A stretch of DNA of 64,000 nucleotides, taken from positions 930,001 through 994,000 of the forward strand of contig NC_013170.1 in assembly GCF_000023845.1 (NCBI RefSeq), read 5' to 3'. Shown here in pieces: positions 15,574-23,775 of the stretch. A program made the translations under genes and the position numbers. Position 1 is the stretch's first letter, and every line of letters begins with the position of its first letter. This DNA comes from Cryptobacterium curtum DSM 15641. Lineage in GTDB: Bacteria > Actinomycetota > Coriobacteriia > Coriobacteriales > Eggerthellaceae. The notes under the pieces are model-generated. The model searched no databases. It worked only from the letters and a program-made list of their open reading frames with translations, and was not told the origin of the DNA.

Positions 15574-16905
15574 CTATCGGTTTGAAGAGTGCCGCGTAGA
15601 AGATGTGTTGCCAGAAGACGTAGAGCTCGATGATGGAGATGAAGAACTCAACGTGTTACCAGAAGAACTTGACGAGTCCACCACCGTTGATCCACCCGAG
15701 TCAACCTCAGTTGAAGGGGCATCATCACCGGCTGAAGACATTGCAATACCGGTTGCTTCATCAATAACCGTTTCTTCTGTCGGAGATAAGCCCGCATTTA
15801 CGCGATCCATCATGGCCTTCCAAGGCTTTTCAAGAATGATGTTGTACCAGACTTTATCCTCGTACACCGCTTCTGTTGGCAACGTTGCACTCCAAAGTGA
15901 CGTGCTGGGATCCATGCCACGCATTGCCTGTGCCAGGCCAATAATGTCATTGACCGACAAATCAGTATGAACATATTCTGAAAGCAGCGTAATGGTATTT
16001 GTGAGTGTGATAGGGTCACTCGCCAGCATTTTCTTCGCAATTGCCTGCAAAACCAAACGCTGGTCAGCAGCGCGATAGCCATCACCGTCACCATAGCTGT
16101 CATACGCATGACGAGCACGACAGAGAATCAATGCTTGATCACCATCGAGCGTCTGCAAACCTGCATCAAGATGTCCACCTGCATCTGGATCGTTAATCTC
16201 AATAGGCACATCAACTTCCACACCACCAAGTGCATCAACCGTCGCCTTGAGGCCATCCATATCCACTAGCGCAAAATGCGAAATACCAACCCCTGCAACA
16301 CTGGAAATGGTGTCAACAGCTAACGACGAACCACCAAATGCATAGGCCGCATTAATTTTCTGAACACCATGACCGTCAAGCTCTATCTTGGTATCACGAG
16401 GAACAGAAACCATGGTTACCTGCTTAGCTTTCGCATCGATGCGGGCCAGAATAATGGAATCAGTTCGATATGTTCCACCCGTCTCAAGGTTTTCCTGACG
16501 CTGTAGTGATTCATCGGTACCCAGCAATAACATGTAGAAAGGTTCGTTAGTTAAATCGGTTTTGACAAGAGAATCCTGCAGATTTTCGTCCAGGCCCTCT
16601 TTGAGGTTTGCATCCACCACTTCAACGGTATGATGCAAATAAGCCCAGACAACGCCACCGCCAACTAACAGAACAGCAAAGATACAGCCAAGCACAGTCA
16701 GAACAATACGGCGCCGACGACGCTTCGGACGCTGGTACTTTCCATTGGCATGCCGCGAATAAGCCTTTGTACCCGCTTGCTGCACCGAGGCCGTTTGAGA
16801 CAGTGAATCAATATCAACTGCCGGCTTAAAGCCGCCAGATCGGTCAGTATCCTGAGAAGTAGCTGCATGTTTTGGAGCAGCATGATTTCCTTTTTTAAAT
16901 GCCAT
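15574..16905 (-). CDS. LytR-CpsA-Psr (LCP) family wall-polymer ligase
   Basis: About 443 residues. A cytoplasmic tail ending KRRRRR is followed by one membrane helix (IVLTVLGCIFAVLLVGGGVVWAY region, about residues 70-92) and the extracellular LCP domain: FYMLLLGTDE, RTDSIILARID, MVSVPRDTKIEL, KINAAYAFGG and LDGDQALILCRARHAYDSYGDG. The Arg/Asp residues that bind polyprenyl pyrophosphate are present. The last 50 residues are almost all Ser/Thr/Gly. LCP enzymes move teichoic acids or polysaccharides from lipid carriers to peptidoglycan. The start at 16905 has GGGAG ten bases upstream. Its neighbours (lysozyme, lic genes, glycan enzymes) fit that role. Confidence 0.92.
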   Translation of the reverse strand: MAFKKGNHAAPKHAATSQDTDRSGGFKPAVDIDSLSQTASVQQAGTKAYSRHANGKYQRPKRRRRRIVLTVLGCIFAVLLVGGGVVWAYLHHTVEVVDANLKEGLDENLQDSLVKTDLTNEPFYMLLLGTDESLQRQENLETGGTYRTDSIILARIDAKAKQVTMVSVPRDTKIELDGHGVQKINAAYAFGGSSLAVDTISSVAGVGISHFALVDMDGLKATVDALGGVEVDVPIEINDPDAGGHLDAGLQTLDGDQALILCRARHAYDSYGDGDGYRAADQRLVLQAIAKKMLASDPITLTNTITLLSEYVHTDLSVNDIIGLAQAMRGMDPSTSLWSATLPTEAVYEDKVWYNIILEKPWKAMMDRVNAGLSPTEETVIDEATGIAMSSAGDDAPSTEVDSGGSTVVDSSSSSGNTLSSSSPSSSSTSSGNTSSTRHSSNR

Positions 16906-17151
16906 TGGCAGCATTCTCCCGCAACGATCGACAGAACGTCGAAATAAATCGGCTTATTATCCCAAACTCACGCCACCAAGCGCAAATGTACACACAGGGC
17001 GTCCACGATTGCCACAGCATCGACAAATGTACACGACTATTCGTGGAACTTATCCATGCCTACCCGCACATCCTATAAACAACGAATACCGGCAGGTACA
17101 ATGATGCCACGAACCAGCTTCGTCATGCCTTCTGAGAGGATCCGATATAGT

Positions 17152-18930
17152 ATGAATAGAAGTTACACTAGTTCTTCGTATGCCACACGGCATACGAATG
17201 CACCCATCCGTATAGCAGGTGCTTTTCTTCTTGCTGGCATGCTTGCTCTGTCAACTATGCCGGATCTCGCATGGGCTACTGCCACAAATTCGTCTAGTAG
17301 GGATACTTCTACTTCCACCCAGGTAACCAGCACCACCTCCTCATCTCCCACACAAGCACAGCGCAGCGATTCATTTACACAAACAACAAGTGCTCAACAG
17401 ACAGATGAGATCGATGCAGCCCTGAGCGATTCCTCTACCGCCGCTGATGCAACACAGACATCATCTGCACAAGCAGCTGACACAGCAAAAGCAGCAGAAA
17501 ACAGCTGGCGGTATCGCGATGGGGTACGGCTGTACACAGACGGTACTACCGAAAAATCACTGGACACCACCGAAACGCAAAGTAAATCCGCCAGTAGCCA
17601 ATCACGTCCATCGAATCGACCAGCTGGCACCCAACTTTCAAAATGGAGCCTCACGAGTGAAGGGGCTGTCTCCCCCACGGGCGAAGTGATTGAAGGAGCA
17701 ACAGCTATTGGCATTGACGTCAGTCACCATCAAGGCACGATTAACTGGGAAAAGGTAAAGGCTGCCGGTATCGATTTTGTTATCTTACGCTGCGGTCAAA
17801 GCACCAATATCAACGACCGCCAATGGAAACGCAACGTCGGTGAATGTGAACGCCTTGGCATTCCCTACGGTGTCTATTTATACTCCACGGCCACTACCGT
17901 TGATGAAGCGCGCGACGAGGCACAGCGAACCCTGCGCGACCTTGCTGGCCACAGCCCTTCGTACCCTGTGTACTTCGACCTTGAAGAATCGGACCTCGCA
18001 TCAACCGATAATCGCCAGTTACTTGCCGACATGGCTCAGGCATACTGCGACATCATCGAAGATGCAGGCTATACACCTGGTGTATATGCGAACGTCAACT
18101 GGTGGAATAACTATCTGACCGATTCGGTATTTGATCAGTGGGATCGCTGGATTGCACACTACCGCAACTATCAGTCTTCCTACAAAAAGGCATATCACCT
18201 ATGGCAATGCTCTGATGTCGAGCGTGTCGACGGCATTATCGGCAACGTTGATCTCGACTTTGAATTTGGCGGCACGCCCTATCCCTCAAAATATACGTGG
18301 ATTGAAGATAGTCACGGTTGGTGGCTGAAACGAGCCGACGGAAGCTATCCTGCCTCTGCCTGGGAAAAAGTAAATGGCACGTGGTACTATTTCGATTCAG
18401 AGGGCTATCTTGCTTCCGGTTGGCAAAAGCTGAATGGCTCGTGGTACTACTTGAACCCTGATCATGACGGTACGTTTGGCGCCATGCAGACCGGCTGGCA
18501 AAAGATAGACGGTATCTGGTATCACTTTGCAAGCTGGGGTGGCGCGAATGTCGGGTGGCAGCAGGTAGATGGCACGTGGTATCACTTCGATTTATCTGGT
18601 GGCATGGAAACGGGCTGGTTGCAATTAGATGGCTCATGGCATTACTTTGCCTGGTGGGGTGGCATGCGCACCGACTGGCAAGAAATCGATAATACCTGGT
18701 ACTACTTCGATTCAGAAGGTATTCTTCTGTCGGGTTGGCAGAAAATAGATGGTTCGTGGTACTACTTAAACCCCAACCATGATGGCACATTCGGCGCCAT
18801 GCAGACCGGCTGGCAAAAGATAGACGGTATCTGGTATTACTTTGTGAACTGGGGTGGCATGGTCACTGGATCATATACGATCGACGCCATCGAATATCTC
18901 TTTGATTCATCAGGAGCTTGGCAAAGCTAA
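17152..18930 (+). CDS. Secreted GH25 lysozyme with choline-binding-type repeats
   Basis: About 592 residues from 17152 (AGAGGATCC upstream); in-frame ATGs at 17056 and 17101 remain possible. A signal peptide (IAGAFLLAGMLALSTMPDLAWA, cleaved after AWA) is followed by a Ser/Thr-rich linker, then a GH25 domain (AIGIDVSHHQGTINWEKVK; FVILRCGQS; YPVYFDLEES with the catalytic acid; GVYANVNWW). The C terminus has about ten aromatic repeats of the type GWQKIDGSWYYLN, matching CW-binding/choline-binding repeats, some with DHDGTFGAMQTGW inserts as in clostridial toxins. The plan mirrors the pneumococcal phage lysozyme Cpl-1. Beside lic genes, phosphocholine is the likely ligand. Confidence 0.9.
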   Translation: MNRSYTSSSYATRHTNAPIRIAGAFLLAGMLALSTMPDLAWATATNSSSRDTSTSTQVTSTTSSSPTQAQRSDSFTQTTSAQQTDEIDAALSDSSTAADATQTSSAQAADTAKAAENSWRYRDGVRLYTDGTTEKSLDTTETQSKSASSQSRPSNRPAGTQLSKWSLTSEGAVSPTGEVIEGATAIGIDVSHHQGTINWEKVKAAGIDFVILRCGQSTNINDRQWKRNVGECERLGIPYGVYLYSTATTVDEARDEAQRTLRDLAGHSPSYPVYFDLEESDLASTDNRQLLADMAQAYCDIIEDAGYTPGVYANVNWWNNYLTDSVFDQWDRWIAHYRNYQSSYKKAYHLWQCSDVERVDGIIGNVDLDFEFGGTPYPSKYTWIEDSHGWWLKRADGSYPASAWEKVNGTWYYFDSEGYLASGWQKLNGSWYYLNPDHDGTFGAMQTGWQKIDGIWYHFASWGGANVGWQQVDGTWYHFDLSGGMETGWLQLDGSWHYFAWWGGMRTDWQEIDNTWYYFDSEGILLSGWQKIDGSWYYLNPNHDGTFGAMQTGWQKIDGIWYYFVNWGGMVTGSYTIDAIEYLFDSSGAWQS

Positions 18931-19001
18931 TTCGAAATTATGCTTCTGCATGATAGACCGTACTCTTACAAAATCTGACAATATGAGATGTGTTTAAAGA
19001 T

Positions 19002-19034
19002 GCCCCCAACCGACTAATTTGTGCGGTTGGGGGC
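19002..19034 (-). terminator. Strong hairpin between the lysozyme and LicB-like genes
   Basis: GCCCCCAACCG pairs perfectly with CGGTTGGGGGC around an 11-base loop. It is followed on the minus strand by ATCTTTAAAC and lies 35 bases beyond the stop of the minus-strand permease gene. It may serve both convergent genes. Confidence 0.6.
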
Positions 19035-19091
19035 AATCTACTTGCTTGGACATCTACTTGCCTAGCATCTATTTTGCGAGCATGTCTTTGC
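19035..19091. repeat. 15-16-base micro-repeat crossing the LicB-like stop codon
   Basis: Four copies of an ATCTACTTGC-like unit start at 19035, 19051, 19066 and 19081. The permease stop codon (19069-19071) lies inside the third copy. Farther in, GACGCGCTCTTGCCCGAA occurs twice (near 19150 and 19183), which makes the repetitive protein tail. Confidence 0.65.
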
Positions 19092-20151
19092 CTGAAGTGG
19101 AATCCATCGCAGCTGATGTATTTTTTTCTGAAGCAGTGTCTCTTGGTGCTGACGCGCTCTTGCCCGAAACACCTTCAGTTATCGACGCGCTCTTGCCCGA
19201 AGCAGGGTCTACAGCTGGATCTTCACGCTTAAACATATTCAAATCGACCCATTCTGCGGTTGCCGAAAGCACCGTACCGCCCAGAATTAGCACACAGCAC
19301 ACAATGTCGAGCAGCTGAGGAATGTTTCCCAAGATGATTACCCCAAAAATGACGGCCCAGGCTGAATAAGAAATATTAAGTGCCATGCCGCGCGCGGCGC
19401 CAATACGATTGATTGCCTGATAGTAGAACAGATACGATACCGTACCAGCAAGGGCAGCAAGTGCAATAACACCCATGGCCGGCGTTGTCACAACGTCCCC
19501 TGCCAAATTAAGCGCACCGGCTACGGGTGCAACCACCAGTCCATACACCAGCGCCGATGTGGTTTCACGGATCTGGAGGGCTGTTTCGTTATCGACGGCA
19601 TCGTCACGCATACCCCACGCTAAAATAACCGCTTCAGACCCCCAGCCAAACACACAAACGAGCGCGCCGGTAACACCAAGAAGAGGATCTCCCGCCGTAG
19701 CTTCTGCACCAGCGCTCATCCAACCCATCGTCATCACACCACCAAGGGCAGCCATCAGCGCAATTACCTGACGCACCCGCATACGTTCGTGCAAAGCAAG
19801 CACTGCCAATACTGTACCAACAGCAGGGTAAAATGCCGATATGATAGCCGTATAACCCGAACCAATATTGGCAATGGCGATCAGATAACCCGTCATACCT
19901 AAGGGTCCACCAAGCAGCGCGGCAACCATAACAACACGTCCGCTGCGCGTCTTCAACGCCGCAACGGTATCGCCCAGGCGTCCCCGCAAACCCATATACA
20001 GCAGCAACATAATGGCACAGCACGCATCATGCAAAAACGCGCTGGCAATCGGCGCTTCTGAAAGTTCCGCAAGTGGCGCCATTGAAACCGCTATTCCCAA
20101 AATAAGCGTATCAAGACCCCACAGAATGCCGCTTCCGAGTCCGTATTTCAT
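19069..20151 (-). CDS. EamA/DMT-superfamily permease, LicB-like
   Basis: About 360 residues with ten predicted membrane helices in two EamA halves (WGLDTLILGIAVSMAPLAEL onward). The C-terminal cytoplasmic tail of about 45 residues repeats SGKSAS / SGKD-type words and looks recently expanded. The start at 20151 is set by GAAGGGA seven bases upstream. It follows the licC-licA fusion on the same strand. In Haemophilus and Streptococcus, LicB is a DMT permease importing choline for phosphocholine decoration, so choline import is the likely job; this rests on context, since DMT substrate cannot be read from sequence. Confidence 0.75.
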   Translation of the reverse strand: MKYGLGSGILWGLDTLILGIAVSMAPLAELSEAPIASAFLHDACCAIMLLLYMGLRGRLGDTVAALKTRSGRVVMVAALLGGPLGMTGYLIAIANIGSGYTAIISAFYPAVGTVLAVLALHERMRVRQVIALMAALGGVMTMGWMSAGAEATAGDPLLGVTGALVCVFGWGSEAVILAWGMRDDAVDNETALQIRETTSALVYGLVVAPVAGALNLAGDVVTTPAMGVIALAALAGTVSYLFYYQAINRIGAARGMALNISYSAWAVIFGVIILGNIPQLLDIVCCVLILGGTVLSATAEWVDLNMFKREDPAVDPASGKSASITEGVSGKSASAPRDTASEKNTSAAMDSTSGKDMLAK

Positions 20152-20277
20152 GATGGTTCCCTTCGGTTTCCTCTTACCGCAGCGTGTACATACCACGCAA
20201 TGGTTTCTTTTGAGTTCTTCGCATTACGCTGCGTAAATAACACGCAAGTGAATGGCCTACTACCTCTATTGCTTAGA

Positions 20278-22056
20278 TTAGTTTTGGGCGTCTTCATACC
20301 AACCGAGCACGCGATTCATGTAGCTATCCGCATAGCGCCAGTACACGAATAGCCATTCATCGACATGATCGCCTTCGGCCTGGCGCGCAAGCGCCCAGAC
20401 ATACCAGCACCAGCCCGCCAGAACCACATACGCCCAAAAATGGCGACGTTCCTCAAAGGTCGGTGGGCGGTCAAAATAGTATTCAAGCGCACGTTCTGCC
20501 TGGTCATCAGACAGTTCACTACAAACAACAAAGGTGCCAAAATCGTTTGCGCAGTCCGCCATACCGGCATATTCCCAGTCGATAAGAAATAGGCGGTCGT
20601 CGTCATCGAGAATAAAATTCAAGTGGAAGAAATCGTTGTGATTCACGCAATGAGGAAACCCATCGGCATCGGCATATTGCTTGAGGCGTGATGCCTTTTG
20701 GGCAAGGTCGTGGTAGCCCGGCACATCAATAGGACCGTGTGAAGCAAGCAGCTGTTCGTACTTCTTGCCTTCCTCGTAAAAGTCAAATGAACGCGCCAGC
20801 GTACCAGCAGAATCATGCAGCCGACGGCACATATGCATTGCACGAGCCAGCTGACTTTCGTCATGCACATCCAGGTTGCGTGCATGGGGAACAAATCGCG
20901 ATATCTTCCAACCGGCCTGCGCATCTTCATAGAGAAACGTTTCATCAAGACCAAGATCACGCGCCATTTGAAGCGCTGCGAGTTCAGCTTGACGATCGAG
21001 CATCTTATCCGTTCCCACGCCTGGATGACGGTACACGTATTCGGCATTGCCGACCGAAAAATGGCACGATAAGTTAGTAATTCCCTGCTTCAGTGGATAA
21101 AAATCGCGAATGTCTGATTTCTTGCATCCCAAAACTGAAGTGATGTTATCAAGAACCGCCGAGTCGACATTTTCAATAAACTGCGGGTCAAACATGCGCA
21201 GCTGATCGAGCGAATCAAATTCGTAAATACAGCCCGCGTCATAGCGTCGCACGCGCATATCGAATTCTTTGAGATGGTCAAAATAGATGCTCTCCCACAG
21301 CTTGCCCGCTGTTTCAGGCAACTGATATTCCCGCTCAAGAATTTCAACAAAGTGTTTGGAAAACGCCTGATCGAAGTAAGCATGACCAAGCATGATATCG
21401 GCATCACTGCCGCCGATAGTAATTTTGGCAATGCGATTGCCAGAAGTGGTTTCCATACACCATTCATCAGTTTGACCATCAACGTGCTGGGACGCATAGT
21501 ACGCACACCAAGCGTATTTGCTAAAGGGGTTTTCGGTATAGTAGATATCCGATGAGCAAATATACGTGTTCCGCAGCTGATTGCGCACGACCCAGAGCGT
21601 CGAGTTGTTGTTGCGCGTCGCGTAGTCGGGGTTGGCTACACACTTCACACCGTATTTGTCGGCAAGATAAAAAAAGTACTCCATCTTATAGCCCACCACA
21701 ACAGTGATGTCCTTGATACCAGCCTCATGCAGCTGTTTAATCTGCCGTTCGATGAGCACGTCGCCTTTTACCTTCAAGAGGCCTTTGGGCTTTTCATACG
21801 AAATAGGAGCAAAGCGCGATGAAAGACCCGCAGCCATAATGATGGCATTATCTACCTGATACGGCTTAAGAGCTGCTCTTCCCTTTTCCGTAAGACAATT
21901 CGCGTCGACGTACTCCTTTTTGCGGCAACGCGCCAGAGTAGCATTAACGGTACCAAGTGACAGCGCTGTGTGTTGGGCGATTACCCGCTGCGATACCGAT
22001 GGATTATTAAGCTCGTCAAGAGCACACAGGATCTTGAAATCGTTCAAGTTCACCAT
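20278..22056 (-). CDS. HTH-cytidylyltransferase-choline kinase fusion (LicC-LicA)
   Basis: 592 residues with three modules. Residues 1-65 are a winged helix-turn-helix (SVSQRVIAQHTALSLGTVNA). Residues 68-300 are a nucleotidyltransferase (IIMAAGLSSRFAPISYEKPK; SSDIYYTENPF), as in LicC choline-phosphate cytidylyltransferase. Residues 310-590 are a LicA-type choline kinase with HNDFFHLNFIL (phosphotransfer loop) and LFLIDWEYAG (metal ligand). One polypeptide would therefore convert choline to CDP-choline. The HTH may sense choline and control this operon; a palindrome covers its own -35 box. AAGGAA precedes the ATG. LicD, the final transferase, is not in the window. Confidence 0.85.
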   Translation of the reverse strand: MVNLNDFKILCALDELNNPSVSQRVIAQHTALSLGTVNATLARCRKKEYVDANCLTEKGRAALKPYQVDNAIIMAAGLSSRFAPISYEKPKGLLKVKGDVLIERQIKQLHEAGIKDITVVVGYKMEYFFYLADKYGVKCVANPDYATRNNNSTLWVVRNQLRNTYICSSDIYYTENPFSKYAWCAYYASQHVDGQTDEWCMETTSGNRIAKITIGGSDADIMLGHAYFDQAFSKHFVEILEREYQLPETAGKLWESIYFDHLKEFDMRVRRYDAGCIYEFDSLDQLRMFDPQFIENVDSAVLDNITSVLGCKKSDIRDFYPLKQGITNLSCHFSVGNAEYVYRHPGVGTDKMLDRQAELAALQMARDLGLDETFLYEDAQAGWKISRFVPHARNLDVHDESQLARAMHMCRRLHDSAGTLARSFDFYEEGKKYEQLLASHGPIDVPGYHDLAQKASRLKQYADADGFPHCVNHNDFFHLNFILDDDDRLFLIDWEYAGMADCANDFGTFVVCSELSDDQAERALEYYFDRPPTFEERRHFWAYVVLAGWCWYVWALARQAEGDHVDEWLFVYWRYADSYMNRVLGWYEDAQN

Positions 22057-22130
22057 GGAGCTATTCCTTATCGATCGTTTCGTTTCTTAAAACTACTATC
22101 GGAAATCAATACCGATACGTTCGATTTGAA

Positions 22131-22164
22131 ATAATACAACCTAATATCTGAACGTTCAAGATAT
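22131..22164 (-). promoter_or_regulatory. licC-licA promoter overlapped by a palindrome
   Basis: On the minus strand TTGAAC (22159-22154) and TATTAT (22136-22131) are 17 bases apart. The -35 box is the right arm of a near-perfect dyad, ATATCTGAAC (22144-22153) with GTTCAAGATAT (22154-22164). TTGAA-type half-sites occur on both sides. This is a good operator candidate. Confidence 0.6.
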
Positions 22165-22250
22165 AATATTTAATTTTGTATTTGAACGACTGCACAAGGC
22201 GGGGGTAGAAAACCACGAGACAGCAAGGCACTATCTACCGAGATAGATAA

Positions 22251-22280
22251 TAGATGTACGCCGTTTAGATGTACGCCGTT
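22251..22280. repeat. Perfect 15-base tandem duplication
   Basis: TAGATGTACGCCGTT occurs twice head to tail, 60 bases beyond the glf stop codon. The rest of 22165-22339 shows no gene. Confidence 0.85.
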
Positions 22281-22339
22281 GAGGGGTTCAGCGCCATTTT
22301 TACACCATGCATGATTATGTGTAAGCAAACCGAGAAGCG

Positions 22340-23455
22340 TTACACGCCCAGTTCAGCATCGACTAAATCAAGTGCCGCATTGATTGCTTTGTCCATGTCG
22401 TAGTACTTGTAACCACCCAAGCGACCAGCAAAAACAATATCGCCTTCCGTGCGCGCCTTGTCGGCATACTGCTCGTAGAGCTGTGTGTTACGATCGTCGT
22501 TAATGGGATAATATGCCTCGTCACCTGGCTGCCATGCAGCCGGATACTCACGTGTCACCACCGTTTTTGGCTGCGTGCCATACTCAAAATGCTTGTGCTC
22601 AATAATGCGGGTATACGGCACTGCACGATCAGTGTAGTTCACCACCGCATTACCCTGATGATTTACTTCATCAATCACCTCAGAGGAAAAACGCAGGCTT
22701 CGATATTCCAAGTAACCAAAGCAATAGTCATAGAACTCGTCGATCGGCCCGCAATAAATAGTACGCGCCGCGCACTGCGGATGTTCAGCTATAAAGTCGC
22801 GATATGAGCATTCAAGTAGAACATCGGTACCAGCAAGCATGCGTTCAACCAGTGCGGTGTAACCGCCAATGGGAATGCCCTGCCACCGATCGTTAAAGTA
22901 ATTATTATCAAATCGCATGCGACACGGGATGCGTTTAATAATGCTCGCGGGCAATTTACAACAAGGACGCCCCCATTGCTTTTCGGTATACCCTTTGATG
23001 AGCTTTTCATACACATCGCGTCCAACCAGCGAAAGCGCCTGTTCTTCAAGATTGCGCGGTTCTTCAATACCTTCAGCTGCCACTGCTTCAGCGATTTTAG
23101 CCTGCGCTTCGGCAGGTGTTTTTACGCCCCAAAGCTGATTGAACGTATTCATATTGAATGGCAGGTTATACAGTTCATCGTGCCAGATGGCCACCGGACT
23201 ATTGACGTAGTTATTAAATTCTGCGAACTGATTCACATAGTCCCACACACGCCTGATAGACGTGTGAAAGATATGTGCGCCGTAGACGTGCACATTGATA
23301 TCTTCAACACTTCGCGTGAAAGCATTGCCGGCAATGTGATTGCGCCGGTCGATGACCAGGCAGCTCTTCCCCCGTTGTATTGCTTCGTGAGCAAATACTG
23401 CACCCGTCAGGCCAGCACCTACAATCAGATAGTCGTATGAATCCTTCACTGCCAT
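22340..23455 (-). CDS. glf: UDP-galactopyranose mutase
   Basis: About 371 residues. The N-terminal FAD-binding fold reads YLIVGAGLTGAVFAHEAI, then CLVIDRRNHIAGNAFT. Family motifs include YGAHIFHT, YNLPFNMNTFNQLWG, KGYTEKQWG, IPIGGYTALVERML, and FAGRLGGYKYYDMD at the C terminus. It interconverts UDP-galactopyranose and UDP-galactofuranose, the donor of Galf in surface glycans. Length fits the bacterial enzyme (about 370-390). The start is uncertain: ATG 23455, GTG 23449 (best spacing from GGAAGG) or ATG 23482. It runs toward licC-licA with a 283-base gap. Confidence 0.95.
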   Translation of the reverse strand: MAVKDSYDYLIVGAGLTGAVFAHEAIQRGKSCLVIDRRNHIAGNAFTRSVEDINVHVYGAHIFHTSIRRVWDYVNQFAEFNNYVNSPVAIWHDELYNLPFNMNTFNQLWGVKTPAEAQAKIAEAVAAEGIEEPRNLEEQALSLVGRDVYEKLIKGYTEKQWGRPCCKLPASIIKRIPCRMRFDNNYFNDRWQGIPIGGYTALVERMLAGTDVLLECSYRDFIAEHPQCAARTIYCGPIDEFYDYCFGYLEYRSLRFSSEVIDEVNHQGNAVVNYTDRAVPYTRIIEHKHFEYGTQPKTVVTREYPAAWQPGDEAYYPINDDRNTQLYEQYADKARTEGDIVFAGRLGGYKYYDMDKAINAALDLVDAELGV

Positions 23456-23606
23456 CCTTCCGCCGTCCTGCTGGGAAAACATGTCTGTAAGGATAACGCA
23501 ATGACTCAGCAGCGGGAAGCAATGGAAGTGTGGCGGGATTCATTGACCCTGCAAAGACCCCCTCTATAATGAATTGCTCGGATACGGAATACGTTGGATG
23601 GTTCAA

Positions 23607-23775
23607 CACAAGACCGTACAGGAAACTGCTGCCGCATGATGCTACGGCACAAGACTGTACCGGGAAGGGTGATGAACCACGACACAAGACCGTACAAGAA
23701 ATGATGTCGAACACCCCAGCGCAAGACCGGGAAGGACTGTGTCGGGCGCTTCGACACGAAACCGGGAAGGATATC
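23607..23775. repeat. Five imperfect direct repeats upstream of the aminotransferase gene
   Basis: Copies of ACACAAGACCGTACAGGAAA begin near 23607, 23648, 23683, 23720 and 23755 (spacing 35-41). Later copies drift to CAAGACCGGGAAGG. The last one supplies the GGAAGG Shine-Dalgarno sequence of the aminotransferase. The 320-base interval 23456-23775 has no other feature. Confidence 0.7.

Noticed and set aside
15539-15970. 143-codon acidic plus-strand ORF
   Set aside because: It is the antisense of the Ser-rich tail of the LCP gene; its Asp/Glu-rich content follows from that.
23530-23775. 82-codon N-terminal extension of the aminotransferase
   Set aside because: It is the translation of the direct-repeat array, and the ATG at 23776 has the proper ribosome binding site and the family N terminus.
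23607-23775. CRISPR-like array
   Set aside because: Repeats are too divergent, the intervals are not spacer-like, and there are no cas genes in the window.
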